From NCBI RefSeq assembly GCF_012927085.1, contig NZ_JABBFX010000001.1, forward strand, positions 310,001-374,000: a stretch of 64,000 nucleotides of DNA. The letters are read 5' to 3'. The notes under the pieces were generated by a model. That model ran no database searches. It was not told the origin of the DNA and saw nothing but the letters and a program-made list of their open reading frames with translations. A program made the translations under genes and the position numbers. This DNA comes from Ramlibacter agri. GTDB taxonomy: Bacteria; Pseudomonadota; Gammaproteobacteria; Burkholderiales; Burkholderiaceae_C. This document shows positions 16,432 to 24,370 of the stretch, in pieces. The stretch's first letter is position 1. Each line of letters opens with the position of its first letter.

Positions 16432-17280
16432 TCAGCGGGCAGAGGGCCCCTCCCCTGGAACCCGGGCGGCCATCCAGCGCAGGAGGTCCAGCCACATCTG
16501 GCGCATTTCGGCGTCCAGCGGGGTGCGCAGGGCGTTCGGCAGCTCGATGGTCACCACCGGGACACCCTTCTGGACACCGCCGTAATTGCCGAGCGAGCCC
16601 GGGAAGATGCCGACCTGGTCCAGGTACAGCCGGCCCAGGCGCGAAGGCGGCACCGAGGGGCCGTCGAAATCCAGCAGGCCGTAGGGCGCGTGGATGGACA
16701 CGATCAGGTTCGGCTTGAAGCTTTGCATCTGCTCGTGCAGGAAGCGCGTCTCCGGCTCGGAGGCCGGCTTGGGACCGGGCCAGCGCCGCGGATCCTTGCC
16801 GGTGCGCTTCTGCCAGTACAGCGCCGCATCGCGCTCCCAGTTGGGCGTGGGGAAGTTGCGGTTGAGGTCCACACCATGGGCGTTGGTGCGCCGCGGCGGC
16901 GTGGCCAGCATGCCGTCCGGGTTGACCATGGGCACGAAGCGCCAGTGCACGGCCTGCGGCAGCTCCATCCCTTCCTGCGAGGCCAGGCGGATCCAGTGCA
17001 GCGCCACCGCGGCCGAAGACGGCTCGTCGCCGTGCATGGCGCCGATGACCAGCACCCGCAGCTTGGCGTTGGGTTCGCCGACATCGCGCAGGTACAGCGG
17101 CATGCCCTGGACCGAGCGGGCGCCGCTGTCCTTCAGCGCCGCGCCTTCGCACAGCGGCCGCGTCACATTGGGCAGTTTGCCGACGAAGCGGTCGCAGGGC
17201 GGGACAGGTGGCATCGGCGCCGAGGCCTGGGCGGCCAGCGTGCAGCCGGCGAGCAGGGTCCACAGCCACTTGTTCTTCAC
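16432..17280 (-). CDS. M14-family zinc carboxypeptidase, exported
   Basis: 282 residues with an N-terminal signal (WLWTLLAGCTLAAQASA; the LLAGC could also be a lipobox). Zinc ligands are H83 and E86 in GAMHGDEPSSA and a later His in SIHAPY; DLNRNFP supplies the substrate-carboxylate Arg and IELPNA the catalytic Glu. This pattern matches the MpaA/gamma-D-Glu-Dap carboxypeptidase branch, which trims murein tripeptides, but here the protein is exported. It lies ten bases after the serine hydrolase gene on the same strand, so the two probably form an operon for envelope or peptide processing. Confidence 0.88.
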   Translation of the reverse strand: MKNKWLWTLLAGCTLAAQASAPMPPVPPCDRFVGKLPNVTRPLCEGAALKDSGARSVQGMPLYLRDVGEPNAKLRVLVIGAMHGDEPSSAAVALHWIRLASQEGMELPQAVHWRFVPMVNPDGMLATPPRRTNAHGVDLNRNFPTPNWERDAALYWQKRTGKDPRRWPGPKPASEPETRFLHEQMQSFKPNLIVSIHAPYGLLDFDGPSVPPSRLGRLYLDQVGIFPGSLGNYGGVQKGVPVVTIELPNALRTPLDAEMRQMWLDLLRWMAARVPGEGPSAR

Positions 17281-17290
17281 GCTTTGCTCC

Positions 17291-18526
17291 TCAATCGGCC
17301 GCGCCGCCCAGCGAGCGCAGCACGCCGCGCCAGAGAGCGGCGCGCTCCGCGGCCGGCGCCGGGTCCTGCTGCGCGCTGGGATCCTTCCACACGGACGTGA
17401 CCACCATCACGATGCCACTTGCCGGCTGCACGAACACGCCCTGGCCGTACACGCCCTGCAGCGCGAAGCTGCGCTCGCGATAAGGCAGCAGCCAGAACTG
17501 GTAGCCATAGCCATAGCCACGGCCCTGGTAGCCGGGGCGAAAGGGCTCGGGCTGGTGCGCCGCATCGGTGGCCGCCAGCAGGTAGTCGCGTCCGACCACC
17601 TGCCGCTCGCCGGCGCGGCCATCGAGCGCCAGCAGCAGGCCCAGGCGGCCCCAGTCGCGCAGCGTGGCATTGAACCAGCCGGACGCGCCCTCCTGGCCAT
17701 CGCGGCCGATGCGCCAGAAGGCTTCGCTCTCGGCGCCCAGCGGCTGCCACAGCCAGTCCTGCGTCAGCTCCGCCAGGGTCTTGCCGGTGGCGCCTGCGAG
17801 CACACGCCCCAGCACCTCGGTCTCGGCGCTGGCGTAGCGGAACACCGCGCCAGGCGGATCGTGGCGCTCGCTGATGCTGCGCAGCACGGAGAGATTGCCA
17901 TCGGGCGCCGTGGCGAAGGCCAGGCCCATGCGCGCGACGTCGTCATGCCCGTCGTAGCGTTCGCTGAAGGTCAGGCCCGAGGACATGTGCAGCAGGTCGC
18001 GAATGGACGTGCCGCCATAGGCGCTGCCTTGCAGGGAACGCGCGTACTTGTCGGCCGGGTCATCCAGCGAAGCGATGGCTCCGCGCTCCAGCGCCGCGCC
18101 AACCAGCAACGAGGTCACGCTCTTGGCCATCGAGAAGGACAGGAAGTGCGCGTCGGGCTGGCGCCCGTAGCGATAGCGCTCGACGACGACCTGGCCGTCC
18201 TTCAGGACCAGGATGCCGGTGGCGCGCTGGCGCTCCAGGTACTCGTCCAGCGTGTATTCGAGGTTGCGGAACCGATAGCGGATGGCCGGCGGATTCGCCA
18301 TCGCGGGCAGCGGCAGCGGCGCGGCGGAGGGCGCCACGCGCCGCACCTGCATGCCCCGCACATGGTCCAGCGCGGACCAGCAGGCGACGCGGTAACGCTC
18401 CTGGGCACAGGTGCGGCTGTCGCCCGGCGGGTAGCCGGCATCGGCGCCGAGGCGCTCGGCGTCCGGCTCCGCGTGCGCTGCCAGCGCGGCGAGCGCCAGG
18501 GCCGGCAGCAGCGCGCGGATTCGCAT
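17291..18526 (-). CDS. serine hydrolase of the class C beta-lactamase family, exported
   Basis: 411 residues with a signal peptide (LLPALALAALAAHAE). The SxxK nucleophile box is SMAK (Ser132-Lys135) and the second box reads Y-A-S rather than Y-x-N, as in many EstB/6-aminohexanoate-hydrolase-like members. The C-terminal part (YGYGYQFWLLP) and GVYGQGVFVQP correspond to the substrate-cleft strands. It is likely periplasmic, acting on an ester, amide or D-peptide that cannot be specified. The next gene downstream is an M14 peptidase ten bases away; the gene upstream is a degenerate alpha/beta hydrolase ending two bases before. Confidence 0.87.
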   Translation of the reverse strand: MRIRALLPALALAALAAHAEPDAERLGADAGYPPGDSRTCAQERYRVACWSALDHVRGMQVRRVAPSAAPLPLPAMANPPAIRYRFRNLEYTLDEYLERQRATGILVLKDGQVVVERYRYGRQPDAHFLSFSMAKSVTSLLVGAALERGAIASLDDPADKYARSLQGSAYGGTSIRDLLHMSSGLTFSERYDGHDDVARMGLAFATAPDGNLSVLRSISERHDPPGAVFRYASAETEVLGRVLAGATGKTLAELTQDWLWQPLGAESEAFWRIGRDGQEGASGWFNATLRDWGRLGLLLALDGRAGERQVVGRDYLLAATDAAHQPEPFRPGYQGRGYGYGYQFWLLPYRERSFALQGVYGQGVFVQPASGIVMVVTSVWKDPSAQQDPAPAAERAALWRGVLRSLGGAAD

Positions 18527-18527
18527 C

Positions 18528-19307
18528 TCAGTGCAGCAACTGCGCGGGCAGCGCCAGGAAATTCAGCAGCATGCCGTCGAAGTCGTCCGGCGCTTCCAGG
18601 TTCTGGAGCTGGCCGACGCCCTTCAGCTCCAGGAAAGTGCTGTAGGGGATGGCATCGGCCATGCGCTTCATCGCTGCCGGTGGCGCCAGCGGGTCATGCT
18701 CGCCGGCGAGCACCAGCGTGGGCACCAGGATGTTGGCCAGGTTGGCGCGGCGGTCGAAGGTGACCATGCATTCCAGCGCGCGCCGGTAGGTGGCCGCAGG
18801 GACCTGGCCCATGCAATGCTTGGCCAGCCGCACGCCTTCCGGCAGCGCGCCGGGGCCCACCATCTGCGGCACCTCCAGTTGCGCGATCTGTTCCATGCCC
18901 TGGCCCGCATCGAGCGGCGCGACCCGTTCGGCGACGAAGGCTTCGGGCTGCGGCAAGTCGAAGGCGGCCCAGGTGCCGCACAACACCAGCTTGTCCACCA
19001 GCTCGGGCCGGCGCGCCACGACCTCCTGCGCCACCATGCCACCCAGGCCCTGCCCGAGCAGCACCACGCGTTCGCACTTCAGCGCTTCGATGAGCGCGAT
19101 GCAGCTCTGGGCCAGGCCCTTGAAGGTATAGGGTTCGATCGGTGCGCTGTGGCCGTAGCCCGGCATGTCCCAGGCGACGGCGCGGTAGCCGGCGCTGGCG
19201 AGGGTCTCTACTTGCGGCGCAAAGGCCAGGTGGCCGCCGGCCACGCCGTGCAGCATCAGCACGGTGGGCCCGCCACCCAGTGTCGTGAACGCGGGGACGG
19301 TGGTCAC
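18528..19307 (-). CDS. alpha/beta hydrolase-fold protein with nucleophile and histidine replaced
   Basis: 259 residues with clear alpha/beta-hydrolase features: the oxyanion segment VLMLHGVAGG, the strand VVLLGQGLGGMVAQE, GEHDPL for the acid loop and LKGVGQLQNLEAPDDF at the end. The expected nucleophile elbow G-x-S-x-G reads G-Q-G-L-G and the expected GxGH reads GVGQ, so both Ser and His are substituted while the Asp region remains. It therefore cannot be an ordinary serine hydrolase. I prefer GTG at 19307, with GGGAG just upstream; an ATG at 19394 lies inside the divergent operator. The operon continues into the serine hydrolase and M14 peptidase genes. Confidence 0.85.
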   Translation of the reverse strand: MTTVPAFTTLGGGPTVLMLHGVAGGHLAFAPQVETLASAGYRAVAWDMPGYGHSAPIEPYTFKGLAQSCIALIEALKCERVVLLGQGLGGMVAQEVVARRPELVDKLVLCGTWAAFDLPQPEAFVAERVAPLDAGQGMEQIAQLEVPQMVGPGALPEGVRLAKHCMGQVPAATYRRALECMVTFDRRANLANILVPTLVLAGEHDPLAPPAAMKRMADAIPYSTFLELKGVGQLQNLEAPDDFDGMLLNFLALPAQLLH

Positions 19308-19391
19308 GCGCGCTCCCGAGGGGCGCCCGGCCCCGCGGCTTCCATGGTTTCCAGCTGCATCCGGCGGTGGTCTCCCCTTGCGGCCATAATA

Positions 19392-19405
19392 CATGAAATT
19401 TCATG
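19392..19405. promoter_or_regulatory. perfect 14-bp palindrome, probable MarR operator
   Basis: CATGAAATTTCATG lies between the divergent alpha/beta hydrolase-like and flavin reductase genes. A CATAAT (-10-like) overlaps its left edge at 19386. A MarR-family gene is the second gene of the plus-strand arm, which makes local autoregulation likely. Confidence 0.6.
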
Positions 19406-19419
19406 CAATCCGCGTCTCG

Positions 19420-19929
19420 ATGAACCCGCCGCGCCAAGCCCAGCCGCCCACTTTTTCGCCCCTGGAATTCCGGGCGGCGCTGGGCATGTTCGCCACCGGC
19501 GTCACCATCGTGACGGCGCGCAGCGCCGATGGCGCGCTGATCGGCCTCACCGCCAATTCCTTCAACTCGGTTTCGCTGGCGCCGCCGCTGGTGCTGTGGA
19601 GCCTGGCGCGCGCCGCCGCCTCGATGGCCGTGTTCAGCGCCGGCTCGCACTACGCCATCAACATCCTCGCGGCCGACCAGAAGACGCTGGCCGAACGCTT
19701 CGCCTCGCGCGTCGCCGACCGTTGGAGCGGCGTGGGTTTCGATGCCGGCGCCGGCGGCGCACCGCTGCTGCATGGCGCGGCCGCCACCTTCGAGTGCTTC
19801 AACCGCAGCCGCTACGAGGAAGGCGACCACGTCATCTTCGTCGGCGAAGTGGAGCGCTGCACGCATCGCCATGGCGCGTCGCCGCTGCTGTTCCATGGCG
19901 GGCGCTACTACACCGAGCATCCGCTATGA
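19420..19929 (+). CDS. flavin reductase-like domain protein
   Basis: 169-residue FMN-binding split-barrel protein of the HpaC/flavin reductase family: FRAALGMFATGVTIVTA near residue 15, the flavin loop GLTANSFNSVSLAPPLVLWSL and a C-terminal HVIFVGEVE with the histidines typical of the NAD(P)H site. Such proteins supply reduced flavin to two-component monooxygenases or directly reduce flavin; no partner monooxygenase is visible. An upstream ATG at 19393 is inside the palindromic operator, so ATG 19420 is the likelier start. Its stop overlaps the start of the MarR gene (ATGA), indicating co-translation. Confidence 0.9.
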   Translation: MNPPRQAQPPTFSPLEFRAALGMFATGVTIVTARSADGALIGLTANSFNSVSLAPPLVLWSLARAAASMAVFSAGSHYAINILAADQKTLAERFASRVADRWSGVGFDAGAGGAPLLHGAAATFECFNRSRYEEGDHVIFVGEVERCTHRHGASPLLFHGGRYYTEHPL

Positions 19930-20339
19930 GCGAAACGCTGGGCTATCTCCTCGGGCGGGCGAACCACGCCCTGTACAAGGATTTCGACCAGCAACTGCGG
20001 GCCGCCGGACTGAGCATGCTCGAGTGGCGGGTGCTCGCCGCGCTGCACGGCAGCGAACCGCTGACGGTGAGCCAGCTCGCGCACGAGGTGCTGTCCAAGC
20101 AGCCCACGGTGACCAAGCTGGTGCAGCGCATGGCCGACCAGGGCTGGGTGGAACTGCTGGCCGATCCGGCGGACCAGCGCCGCACCCTGGTCGATGCCAG
20201 TCCGGCCGGCCGCAAGCTGGCGCGGCCGCTGCTGGACAAGGCACGCAACCACGAGGCGCAGATGCTGCGCGCACTGGCGGCGCCGGAGCAGGCGGCGTTG
20301 AAGAAGCTGCTGGCAAAGCTGGCCGCAAGGGCCGCGTAA
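19926..20339 (+). CDS. MarR-family transcriptional regulator, HpaR-like
   Basis: 137 residues. The winged helix core LSMLEWRVLAALHGSEPLTVSQLAHEVLSKQPTVTKLVQRM is typical MarR; the N-terminal LGYLLGRANHALYKDFDQQLR resembles the HpaR branch that represses aromatic (homoprotocatechuate) catabolism. It is translationally coupled to the flavin reductase gene. Its likely site is the palindrome at 19392-19405, so it would control both the flavin reductase arm and the divergent hydrolase-like arm. The ligand is unknown. It ends directly next to the stop of the convergent GntR gene. Confidence 0.88.
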   Translation: MSETLGYLLGRANHALYKDFDQQLRAAGLSMLEWRVLAALHGSEPLTVSQLAHEVLSKQPTVTKLVQRMADQGWVELLADPADQRRTLVDASPAGRKLARPLLDKARNHEAQMLRALAAPEQAALKKLLAKLAARAA

Positions 20340-21059
20340 TCAGCGTGACAGGCTCAGCTTGTAGCTGAAGATGTCCGCCCGATAGAGCGCGTTCTCCGTC
20401 TGCAGCGGCGCGCCATCCTCGGAGCGGATCACCCGCTGCACCCGCAGCGCCGGCACGCCCGCGCCCACCTGCAGCAGCTTCGCCTCCTTCGCCGGCATGG
20501 CCTCCGCGCGGATCTCCACGTCGGCGCGGCCCACGCGCAGGCGCAGCTCGCGTTCCAGCACGTCGATCAGGTCGCGCCCGGACAGGTCGATGCGGGCCAC
20601 GCGCTCCCCCAGGCCCGGGATGAAGTGCGAGACGTTCACCGAGAGCGGCTGCCGGTCCAGGTAGCGCAAGGTGCTGAGCTGGTAGACCTCGCTGCGTGGC
20701 GCCAGGCCCAAGGCCGCCGCCACCTCCGCCGGCGCGCGCAGCGCCTTCATCGCCAGCCGCTTGCTGTGCACCGCCTGGCCCTGCGCGGCCAGCGATTCCG
20801 CCAGGCCTTCCAGGCGATTGAGCTGCGGCGCGGCCTGCGCCTGCGAGACGAAGGCGCCCTTGCCCTGCAGCCGCACGATCAGGCCTTCCTTCTGCAGGTC
20901 CGACAGCGCCTGCCGCACCGTGATGCGGCTGACGCCATAGGCCGCCGTCATCTCGCTTTCGGACAGCAGCTTGGCATGCGGCAGCAAGCGGCCGTCGAGG
21001 ATGCCGGCGCGCAGCTCGTCGCGCAGCCGGGCATAGAGGGGTTGCGGCGCCTCAGCCAT
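20340..21059 (-). CDS. GntR-family regulator, HutC/UTRA subfamily
   Basis: 239 residues. The N-terminal winged helix (YARLRDELRAGILDGRLLPHAKLLSESEMTAAYGVSRITVRQALSDLQKEGLI) is followed by a UTRA effector domain from about residue 85 (LNRLEGLAES... to the C-terminus). Members of this subfamily bind small metabolites such as urocanate, GlcNAc-6-P or amidated compounds and repress catabolic operons. It is divergent from a Bug-TauE-amidohydrolase operon, and a 24-bp palindrome lies between the two starts on top of the operon promoter, so it is very probably the repressor of that operon and of itself. Confidence 0.92.
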   Translation of the reverse strand: MAEAPQPLYARLRDELRAGILDGRLLPHAKLLSESEMTAAYGVSRITVRQALSDLQKEGLIVRLQGKGAFVSQAQAAPQLNRLEGLAESLAAQGQAVHSKRLAMKALRAPAEVAAALGLAPRSEVYQLSTLRYLDRQPLSVNVSHFIPGLGERVARIDLSGRDLIDVLERELRLRVGRADVEIRAEAMPAKEAKLLQVGAGVPALRVQRVIRSEDGAPLQTENALYRADIFSYKLSLSR

Positions 21060-21087
21060 GAAGAGTCCCTGGCATGGCCATTGCTAG

Positions 21088-21117
21088 CTTGTCATAACTT
21101 GTTATGACAAGTATATT
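21088..21117 (+). promoter_or_regulatory. sigma-70 promoter covered by a 24-bp palindromic operator
   Basis: CTTGTCATAA (21088-21097), CTTG, TTATGACAAG (21102-21111) is a perfect inverted repeat. It contains the -35 box TTGTCA (21089-21094) and exactly fills the 17-base spacer up to the -10 box TATATT (21112-21117). Binding of the GntR protein here would block RNA polymerase directly. Confidence 0.8.
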
Positions 21118-21166
21118 CATCGCACCCCCGCGGTGCACCCCACCCTTCTTCCTCGAGGAGCCGACC

Positions 21167-22147
21167 ATGCTGCTGCGCCACCTTTCCCAAGCCACCGTCC
21201 TGGGTTGCGCCCTGGCCCTGCTGCCAGCCGCCCATGCCCAGACCTACCCGGCCAAGCCGATCTCCGTCATCGTACCGTTCGCGGCCGGCGGCGGCGTCGA
21301 TGCCACCGCGCGCGTCGTGCTGGAGAGGGTGAGCCAGGTGCTGAAGCAGCCGATCGTCATCGACAACGTGGCCGGCGCCTCGGGCACCATCGGCGCCGCC
21401 AAGGCCGCTGCCGCCAAGCCGGACGGCTACACGCTGCTGTTCGCCGTGGCCAGCCCGCTGAACGTGGCGCCGCTCGTGGCGCCCGCCGCCGTGCGCTACG
21501 ACACCTTCAAGGATTTCACGCCGATCGCCACCGTGGCCGTCGGCCCCTTCGTGCTGATCGGCCGCACCAGCCTGCCGGCCAAGGACACGGCGGAACTGGT
21601 GCAGCTGGTCCACCAGCAACCGGGCAAGCTGAATTTCGGCACCGACGGCGTCGGTACCTCGCTGCACGTCACCGCGGAAATGATCAAGCAGCGCGCCGAC
21701 CTGAACATCGTGCACGTGCCCTACAAGGCTGGCCCGCAGGTGCTGACGGACGTCGCCGGCGGCCAGCTCGATCTGGCCGTGCTGCCGCTGACGCTGGCGC
21801 AGCCCTTCATCAAGGACGGCAAGGTGCGCGCCTTCGGCGTGACCACCGCGGCCCGCTGGCCCGGCCTGCCCAACGTGCCGGCGCTCGCCGAGACGCCCGC
21901 GCTGAAGGGCCTGGACATCGAATCCTGGCTGGGCCTGCTCGGTCCCGCCAAGCTGCCGTCCGACGTGACGGCGACGCTGGTGCAAGCCGTGGACTCCGCG
22001 ATGAAAGACCCCGAAATCGCGCGCAAGCTGGCCGACATCGCGAACAAGCCCAGCGTCATCAGCGGGCCCAAGTTCGCCGACTACCTGCAGCACGAGCGCC
22101 GGCTGGTGCAGGACGCCGTGACCCGCGCCAACATCAAGGTGGAGTGA
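21167..22147 (+). CDS. Bug-family tripartite tricarboxylate transporter binding protein
   Basis: 326-residue periplasmic binding protein. A Sec signal (LGCALALLPAAHA) precedes TYPAKPISVIVPFAAGGGVDATAR, and DNVAGASGTIGAAKAA corresponds to the ENRPGAGG loop, here altered to NVAGASG. GAGGAG before the ATG at 21167 fixes the start; a longer frame begins inside the operator and is rejected. It is first in a GntR-controlled operon and is followed after 7 bases by a TauE-type permease. That is unusual, because Bug proteins normally pair with TctA/TctB. Confidence 0.93.
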   Translation: MLLRHLSQATVLGCALALLPAAHAQTYPAKPISVIVPFAAGGGVDATARVVLERVSQVLKQPIVIDNVAGASGTIGAAKAAAAKPDGYTLLFAVASPLNVAPLVAPAAVRYDTFKDFTPIATVAVGPFVLIGRTSLPAKDTAELVQLVHQQPGKLNFGTDGVGTSLHVTAEMIKQRADLNIVHVPYKAGPQVLTDVAGGQLDLAVLPLTLAQPFIKDGKVRAFGVTTAARWPGLPNVPALAETPALKGLDIESWLGLLGPAKLPSDVTATLVQAVDSAMKDPEIARKLADIANKPSVISGPKFADYLQHERRLVQDAVTRANIKVE

Positions 22148-22154
22148 AGAACGC

Positions 22155-22889
22155 ATGGTCCTGGGCAGCGCCGCGGCCATCCTCATTGCCGGCTGGTTGA
22201 TCGGCGCCACCGGCATCGGCGGCGTGCTGGTCGTGCCGATGCTGAACCAGGTCCAGGGCGTGGCGCTGCAGGACGCGATTGCCGCCGCCTCGCTCGCCTT
22301 CGCCCTGCCCGGCGTGGCCGCGGCGTGGAAGCTGCGGCAAAGCGGCGGCGCAGTCCCGCGCGGCACCGGCACCATGGCGCTGGCCAGCCTGCCCGGCGCG
22401 GCCATCGGCGCCGTGCTGGTGCACCACGTCTCGGTGTCCTGGCTGCTGGCCGGACTCGCGGTGCTGGCTCTCGCCAGCGGCCTCTGGGGCCTGCGCGGCG
22501 CGCCACATGCGCGCGAGGACCGCGAGGCGCTCAGCCCGCTCGCCATGGGTGCGCTCGGTGCCGCCGTGGGCCTGGGCTCCGCCCTCACAGGCACCGGCGG
22601 CCCGGTGCTGCTGGTGCCGCTGCTGCTGCTGGCGGGCCAGCCCGTGCGCAACATCCTGCCGCCGGCGCAGGCCATCCAGCTGCCCGTGGCGCTGTGCGCA
22701 GCGACGGGACATGCGATCGCCGGCGCGCTGGACCTGCGCCTGGCGCTGGCCATCGGCGGCGTGCTGCTGCTCGGCGCCCTCGCCGGCCAGTGGGCCGCAC
22801 CGCGCACGCCGGCGCGCGCGCTGCACCACCTGGTGTGCGTGCTCCTGATCCTCACCGGCGCCTGGTACGCCTGGCGCCTGCTTGCCTGA
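22155..22889 (+). CDS. TauE/SafE-family permease
   Basis: 244-residue integral membrane protein with about eight hydrophobic segments and the duplicated family signature: GATGIGGVLVVPML in the first half and GLGSALTGTGGPVLLVPLLL in the second. TauE/SafE members move small anionic organics such as sulfonates or sulfite across the inner membrane. It starts 7 bases after the binding-protein gene (GGAG upstream) and is followed by an amidohydrolase gene 7 bases later, so all three are one operon under the GntR protein. Transport of the amidohydrolase substrate or product is a natural inference. Confidence 0.88.
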   Translation: MVLGSAAAILIAGWLIGATGIGGVLVVPMLNQVQGVALQDAIAAASLAFALPGVAAAWKLRQSGGAVPRGTGTMALASLPGAAIGAVLVHHVSVSWLLAGLAVLALASGLWGLRGAPHAREDREALSPLAMGALGAAVGLGSALTGTGGPVLLVPLLLLAGQPVRNILPPAQAIQLPVALCAATGHAIAGALDLRLALAIGGVLLLGALAGQWAAPRTPARALHHLVCVLLILTGAWYAWRLLA

Positions 22890-22896
22890 GACCGCG

Positions 22897-24288
22897 ATGA
22901 ACAACCTTTCGACCTTCGCCGCGCGCGAACTGCTGCTCGTTCCCGAACAGGTGATGCGCAAGGACGGCTGCGCCAGCGGCCAGGCCGTGGTCGTGCGCGA
23001 CGGCCGCTTCGTGCGCGTCGGCCCCGCCGCGCAGGTGCGCGCCGAGTTCCCGCAGCTCAGGCCGGTCGAACTGCCGCAGCGACTGCTGATGCCGGGCCTC
23101 ATCGACGCCCACACGCACCTGACGCAGGCCCTGGGCAAGGCGCTGGCCTTCGGCGAACCGTCCGAGATCTTCCGCCGCATCTGGGTGCCGATGGAGCAGA
23201 CCTTGCGGCCCGAAGCCGCCTACGTCAGCGCCAAGCTGGCCGCGCTGGAAGCGCTGCGCGGCGGCTTCACCACCGTCGTCGACGCCGGCACGCGTTCGGA
23301 AGAAGGCCTGGACGGCATCGCCCGCGCTGCGCACGAGGTCGGCGTGCGCTGCGTGCTGGGCCTGACCTGCAACGACATCGGCCACCCGGCCGGCGACGAC
23401 GCCTACCCGCAGCTGGTGAAGCGCGCGGAGCAGCACCTCGCGCAGTACGAGCACGATGCCCTGGTCCATCCTTCGCTTGCCATCTCCATCCCCGAAGTCG
23501 GCAGCGACCGCATGCTGGCGCGCGTGTCCGCGCTGGTGCGCGAAGCGGGCCGCATCTTCCAGACCCACGCCAACGAACACCTCGTCGCGGTGGAACGCTC
23601 GCTGGTCGCGCGCGGGCTGCGTCCGATCGAACTGCTGGCGGCCTGCGACGCGCTGCATCCCAGCACGCTGCTGGCCCATGCGACCCTGCTGACGCCGTCC
23701 GAGCTCGCGCTGCTGCAACGCCAGGGCGGCGCCATCGCCTACAACCCGGTGGCCAGTGCCTGGAAAGGCAACGCCGTGCTCGACGCGCTGCAGCTGCAGG
23801 CGCAAGGCGTGCCCTTCGCGCTGGGCACCGACGGCACGCGCTACGACGCTTTCCGCCTGCTCGATGCCGCCGAATCGGCGCAGCGCTACACCTACGGCAT
23901 CGACCGTGGCGATTCCTCCTGCGGCGCCGGCTGGACCTGGCTGGACCACGGCACGCATCGCGGCGCGGTCGCCTGCGGCCTGGGCGCCGTCACCGGGGCG
24001 ATCGAGGAAGGGCTGGCCGCCGACTTCCTGCTGCTGGACCTGGACGTGCCCGAGCTGGCCCCGAGCTGGGACCTGAGCTGGGAAGTCGTGCGCCTGGCCG
24101 ACCGCAGCCAGGTCGAGGCCGTGTTCGTGAACGGGCAACTGCGCCTGTGGCAAGGCTGGCCGACCGACTGGGACGCGCGTGCGTTGCTTGCGCAGGTGCG
24201 CGCCATCGCGCGCGAAGATATCGCGCGCGCGCCGATCCAGCGCGTGCATCCGACCGCGGACGAACACCGGCGCCGTCACGCGGGCTGA
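22897..24288 (+). CDS. metal-dependent amidohydrolase (deaminase-like)
   Basis: 463-residue amidohydrolase superfamily enzyme. Metal and active-site motifs: LMPGLIDAHTHLT (HxH near residue 73), HANEH near 230, LAHATLL near 265 and the Asp in ALGTDGTRYDAF near 315. The overall form matches the SsnA/TrzN/MTA-SAH-deaminase group that deaminates or dechlorinates N-heterocycles and related amidines. The C-terminal part has the composite beta-sandwich ending (VFVNGQLRLWQGW). It is the third gene of the GntR operon. The substrate is unknown; a nitrogen heterocycle or guanidino compound would fit the family. Confidence 0.9.
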   Translation: MNNLSTFAARELLLVPEQVMRKDGCASGQAVVVRDGRFVRVGPAAQVRAEFPQLRPVELPQRLLMPGLIDAHTHLTQALGKALAFGEPSEIFRRIWVPMEQTLRPEAAYVSAKLAALEALRGGFTTVVDAGTRSEEGLDGIARAAHEVGVRCVLGLTCNDIGHPAGDDAYPQLVKRAEQHLAQYEHDALVHPSLAISIPEVGSDRMLARVSALVREAGRIFQTHANEHLVAVERSLVARGLRPIELLAACDALHPSTLLAHATLLTPSELALLQRQGGAIAYNPVASAWKGNAVLDALQLQAQGVPFALGTDGTRYDAFRLLDAAESAQRYTYGIDRGDSSCGAGWTWLDHGTHRGAVACGLGAVTGAIEEGLAADFLLLDLDVPELAPSWDLSWEVVRLADRSQVEAVFVNGQLRLWQGWPTDWDARALLAQVRAIAREDIARAPIQRVHPTADEHRRRHAG

Positions 24289-24370
24289 AGCCCCACCGCC
24301 GTTGCCCGCAGGCGACGGCCACCGCCCAACGGGCACTGGATTTGCCAATAGCGCCACTAATAATGGCCGC

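Noticed and set aside
13381..17400. 1339-residue open frame on the plus strand
   Set aside because: It runs antisense through the molybdopterin subunit and M14 genes, is Arg/His-rich in the way frame shadows of high-GC genes are, and shows no domain.
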